Origin: Deltaproteobacteria bacterium
GTDB lineage: Bacteria; Desulfobacterota; Deferrisomatia; Deferrisomatales; Deferrisomataceae
Assembly (NCBI GenBank): GCA_013152215.1
Contig: JAADGT010000284.1
Span: forward strand, 1-7,921
DNA length: 7,921 bases
Direction: 5' to 3'
A model generated the notes under the pieces. That model was not told the DNA's origin. It saw nothing but the letters and a program-made list of their open reading frames with translations, and did no database searches. Made by a program: the position numbers and the translations under genes. Positions 6,180-7,921 of the stretch are shown here, piece after piece (the stretch's first letter is position 1; the number at the start of each line of letters is the position of its first letter).

Positions 6180-6195
6180 TGCATGAGCCGTGCCG
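6180..6195 (-). promoter_or_regulatory. Sigma-54 (-24/-12) promoter for the PEP-CTERM gene
   Basis: The minus strand reads CGGCACGGCTCATGCA. Against the consensus TGGCACG-N4-TTGCA it has two mismatches, and the diagnostic GG (6194-6193) and GC (6182-6181) have exactly the required spacing. Transcription would begin near 6169, giving a leader of about 60 nt to the GTG at 6107. RpoN control with the PrsK/PrsR two-component pair is known for PEP-CTERM genes in floc-forming bacteria, which supports the reading. Confidence 0.7.
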
Positions 6196-6211
6196 GCGGC
6201 GATGTGCCACG

Positions 6212-6224
6212 TATCGTATTGATT
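6212..6224 (-). promoter_or_regulatory. IHF-like bending site
   Basis: The minus strand reads AATCAATACGATA, matching WATCAA-N4-TTR at all but one defined position. It lies in an AT-rich patch between the -24/-12 element and the upstream repeats, where IHF sites sit in sigma-54 promoters. The match is short and could be chance. Confidence 0.45.
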
Positions 6225-6267
6225 TTGTAGACATTTTTCGTGGTAGTGCGGTTTCCTGTGCAGCGAA

Positions 6268-6350
6268 GGTGTGGGAAAACATTTTCCACTTCTTCCCGTT
6301 GGAGAGACATCGGTGCCGGGCGTCGTGGGGGGTGTGGGAAAATTTTTTCT
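6268..6350. promoter_or_regulatory. Two 20-bp repeats, candidate enhancer (UAS) sites
   Basis: GGTGTGGGAAAACATTTTCC (6268-6287) and GGTGTGGGAAAATTTTTTCT (6331-6350) agree at 17 of 20 positions and lie 63 bp apart, close to six helical turns. The first copy is also a dyad (GGAAAA-CA-TTTTCC, 6274-6287). They would lie about 100-120 and 160-180 bp upstream of the sigma-54 start, typical for an enhancer-binding activator. They could instead serve the divergent binding-protein gene, whose -35 is 46 bp beyond the second copy. Confidence 0.55.
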
Positions 6351-6384
6351 CTTGGTCGGAACAGGGCCGAAGAGCCGGGAGAAT

Positions 6385-6399
6385 CAAGGGGCGCCCTTG
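6385..6399. promoter_or_regulatory. Palindrome over the -35 of the binding-protein promoter
   Basis: CAAGGG-GCG-CCCTTG is a perfect 6-bp dyad, and its right arm covers the first three bases of the TTGGCA -35 hexamer. Its position suits a repressor operator. It could also form a short RNA hairpin if transcribed from further upstream. Confidence 0.4.
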
Positions 6400-6424
6400 G
6401 CAACCGGTGTTTGGAAGCTATACT
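6397..6424 (+). promoter_or_regulatory. Sigma-70-like promoter of the binding-protein gene
   Basis: TTGGCA (6397-6402), a 16-bp spacer and TATACT (6419-6424): each hexamer matches consensus at five of six. A start near 6431 would give a leader of about 60 nt that includes the hairpin at 6445-6463. Confidence 0.7.
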
Positions 6425-6444
6425 CGATCGGTCGGCTGGTTCCA

Positions 6445-6463
6445 GGGCCGGGTGGCCCGGCCC
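6445..6463 (+). other. Strong leader hairpin upstream of the binding-protein gene
   Basis: GGGCCGGG-TGG-CCCGGCCC is a perfect 8-bp all-GC stem with a 3-nt loop, ending 26 bp before the ATG and clear of the Shine-Dalgarno. It has no T-tract. A role in mRNA stability or control of the abundant binding protein is possible. Confidence 0.5.
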
Positions 6464-6489
6464 ATCGCCCATTGGGAAAGGAGGTGGCC

Positions 6490-7728
6490 ATGAGCACGCA
6501 CCGATCGTTGCGCCGCGCCGTCGTCTGGATCGCCGTGGGTTTGGCCTTGCCGTGGCTGGCGCCCGCGGCCCGGGCCGAGAAACCGGTCAAGCTGGGGTTC
6601 GTGTACATCATGTCGGGCCCGTTCGCCACCTACGGGGAGTTCGCCAAACAGGGGGCCCAGTTGGCGATCGACGAGATCAACCGGGCCGGGGGCATCCTCG
6701 GTCGCAAGGTCGAGGGGTACTTCGAGGACTCCACCGGCAAGCCCGACGTGGCGATCCGGGCGATCCGCAAGCTGGTGTATCAGAAGGGGGTGGACTGCGT
6801 GATCGGGCTCGACTCGAGCGGGGTGGCCAAGTCGGTGGTGCCCGCCATGAAGGAGCTGCGCACCCCGCTGATCATCACCCACGCGGCCACGCCCGACGTC
6901 ACCGGGAGCGTGTGCAACCGGTACACGTTCCGGGTGTCGGTGAACATCAACCAGAACTGCAAGGCAGGCGCCCTGGTGGCGGCGAAGAGCAAGGCCAAGG
7001 TGTGGGCCACCGTGGGGCCGGACTACGCGTTCGGGTACCAGTCGTGGGAGTACTTCCGGAAGTATCTCAAGGAGCTGCGGCCCGACGTGACCTTTCTGCC
7101 CGACGACCAGGTGGCGTTCGCTCCGATCAAGACCACGGACTTCAGCCCGTACATCACCAAGATCATGAAGGCCAAGCCCGAGGGGGTGTTCATCTCCCTG
7201 TGGGGCGGGAACCTGATCGACTTCGTCCGGCAGGCCCGGGATCTGGGATTCTTCGACGGCCGGTTCGACGTCCTCATGTCCCTGGGAGGGGCCACCGAGG
7301 TGCTCTACGCCCTGAAAGACAGGATGCCCGAGGGGGTGTGGGTGGGCACCCGGTACTGGTTCCTGGCCAACGACTCGACGCGGAACCGGGCCTTCGTCGA
7401 CGCCTACCGCGAGCGGTACGGCCAGTACCCGTCGTACAACGCCCACGGCGCTTACGGCGCGGTGTACACCTACAAGGCCGCCGTGGAAAAGGCCGGCTCC
7501 ACCGGCAAGGAGGCCGTGGTGGGGGCCTTGGAGGGCCTGAGCGTGGAGCTGCCGGTGGGCAGGATCACCCTGCGGCCCGGGGACCACCAGGCCCTGACCC
7601 CGGCCACGTGGGGCCGCACCGCCCGGGACCCGGCCTACCCCATTCCCATTCTGAACCCCGTCCGGGTGTTCCCGGCCGACCAGGTCACCCCGCCGGTGGA
7701 CGAGACCGGCTGCAACCTGGCACGCTGA
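6490..7728 (+). CDS. ABC transporter periplasmic substrate-binding protein, LivJ/Peripla_BP_6 type (412 aa)
   Basis: This exported protein captures a small ligand in the periplasm and delivers it to an ABC permease. ATG at 6490 follows AAAGGAGG at good spacing. Residues 1-29 are a Sec signal (basic RSLRR, core VVWIAVGLAL, cleavage motif ARA before E30); no lipobox is present, so the mature protein should be soluble. VKLGFVYIMSGPFATYGE (33-50), GAQLAIDEINRAGGILGRKV (55-74) and DSTGKP (80-85) are the typical first lobe of the type I binding fold, and the second lobe includes VWATVGPDYAFGY (171-183). Members bind branched-chain amino acids, amides, urea or aromatic acids; the ligand cannot be chosen here. 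Its promoter is separate from the acyl-CoA operon. No permease or ATPase gene is in the window, and the 193 bp downstream show none, so it is either an orphan or followed by transporter genes further on. Confidence 0.92.
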   Translation: MSTHRSLRRAVVWIAVGLALPWLAPAARAEKPVKLGFVYIMSGPFATYGEFAKQGAQLAIDEINRAGGILGRKVEGYFEDSTGKPDVAIRAIRKLVYQKGVDCVIGLDSSGVAKSVVPAMKELRTPLIITHAATPDVTGSVCNRYTFRVSVNINQNCKAGALVAAKSKAKVWATVGPDYAFGYQSWEYFRKYLKELRPDVTFLPDDQVAFAPIKTTDFSPYITKIMKAKPEGVFISLWGGNLIDFVRQARDLGFFDGRFDVLMSLGGATEVLYALKDRMPEGVWVGTRYWFLANDSTRNRAFVDAYRERYGQYPSYNAHGAYGAVYTYKAAVEKAGSTGKEAVVGALEGLSVELPVGRITLRPGDHQALTPATWGRTARDPAYPIPILNPVRVFPADQVTPPVDETGCNLAR

Positions 7729-7770
7729 CCCCGGCGTTGTGCTTGGTGGGTTCGTACCGATCGGGTGAGG

Positions 7771-7845
7771 GGTGAATCTGGGGCCTTCGACGGAACGCGA
7801 CGTCCGGTGAGGGCGTGCAGCGGAGGAGAGGGCCCCAGATTCACC
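7771..7845. repeat. Long-spaced perfect inverted repeat (15 bp arms, 45-nt centre)
   Basis: GGTGAATCTGGGGCC (7771-7785) is exactly inverted at 7831-7845. The next inner bases (TTC with GAG) can extend the stem to 18 bp with one wobble pair. It begins 43 bp after the binding-protein stop. No T-tract follows on the plus strand, so it is not a normal terminator. A dispersed palindromic element, a small-RNA-like fold or a mobile-element end are all possible. Confidence 0.7.
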
Positions 7846-7905
7846 GCCCGCCGGAGCCAGGTCTCCAGCAGGTCGTTCACCCCACGATCAGGGGGGAGGC
7901 CTGTT

Positions 7906-7921
7906 GCTTCCTAGCTTCCTA
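7906..7921. repeat. 8-bp tandem repeat cut by the window edge
   Basis: GCTTCCTA occurs twice without interruption (7906-7913 and 7914-7921) and runs to the last base, so it may be the start of a longer array or chance. Bases 7846-7905 show no gene I can support. Confidence 0.55.

Larger units (their letters stand above)
6108..6489. other. 382-bp divergent regulatory region
   Basis: It contains no gene. From left to right it holds the Shine-Dalgarno and leader of the PEP-CTERM gene, the -24/-12 element, the IHF-like site, the two upstream repeats, the palindrome and sigma-70-type promoter for the binding protein, and that gene's leader hairpin and Shine-Dalgarno. Part of it (about 6212-6360) is clearly AT-richer than the rest of the window. 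In-frame sequence ahead of 6490 is open but runs through these elements and is not taken as coding. Confidence 0.75.

Noticed and set aside
6196..6212. A second TGGCAC-type sigma-54 element on the minus strand
   Set aside because: The -12 GC is one base off the required spacing; the neighbouring 6180-6195 site fits exactly.
6271..6489. Upstream extension of the binding-protein gene
   Set aside because: The frame is open, but it would place the promoter and hairpin inside the gene and bury the signal peptide; ATG 6490 has a strong Shine-Dalgarno.
6418..7587. 389-residue minus-strand open frame opposite the binding protein
   Set aside because: Antisense shadow of a well-supported gene; no Shine-Dalgarno and no domain.
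7635..7880. Minus-strand open frame through the inverted repeat
   Set aside because: It overlaps the end of the binding-protein gene, spans the palindrome and resembles no family I know; a transposase remnant cannot be supported.

Overview
GC-rich bacterial DNA with tightly packed genes, strong Shine-Dalgarno sequences and frequent GTG starts. The gene mix is a LiuR-like MerR regulator with acyl-CoA genes, a PEP-CTERM protein behind a sigma-54-type promoter, a LivJ-type binding protein and small lipoproteins. This suggests a high-GC Gram-negative bacterium such as a Desulfobacterota/deltaproteobacterial lineage; the taxon is inferred from gene content only.

Layout. Bases 2-136 are the C-terminal end of a radical SAM/SPASM protein. 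Facing it on the minus strand are two 58-residue lipoprotein genes (245-421 and 535-711), a tandem duplication with an exact 290-bp period. They have a terminator (171-211) and a good sigma-70-like promoter (896-923). A long gene-free interval (712-1257) separates them from a plus-strand operon at 1258-5109: a MerR/LiuR-like regulator, an AMP-forming acyl-CoA ligase, an acyl-CoA dehydrogenase and a class I SAM methyltransferase. The operon's genes overlap or are spaced by 10-16 bp. A palindromic operator candidate with ACGT repeated every 6 bp lies just ahead of it. The likely chemistry is activation of a carboxylic acid to its CoA thioester followed by alpha,beta-oxidation. The methyltransferase's role is unknown.

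A convergent minus-strand gene (5271-6107) encodes an exported PEP-CTERM protein. Upstream it has what looks like a full enhancer-type promoter: a -24/-12 element (6180-6195), an IHF-like site (6212-6224) and two repeats 63 bp apart (6268-6287 and 6331-6350). Diverging from it, a sigma-70-type promoter (6397-6424) with an overlapping palindrome and a leader hairpin drives a periplasmic substrate-binding protein of the branched-chain amino acid/amide ABC family (6490-7728). The window ends with a 15-bp perfect inverted repeat around a 45-nt centre and a short tandem repeat cut by the edge.

The most noteworthy points are the duplicated CPKCG lipoproteins, the PEP-CTERM promoter architecture, the dehydrogenase whose usual catalytic Glu is Thr while the IVD-type Glu is present, and the LiuR-like operator. 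I see no CRISPR array, tRNA, rRNA or recognisable transposase.
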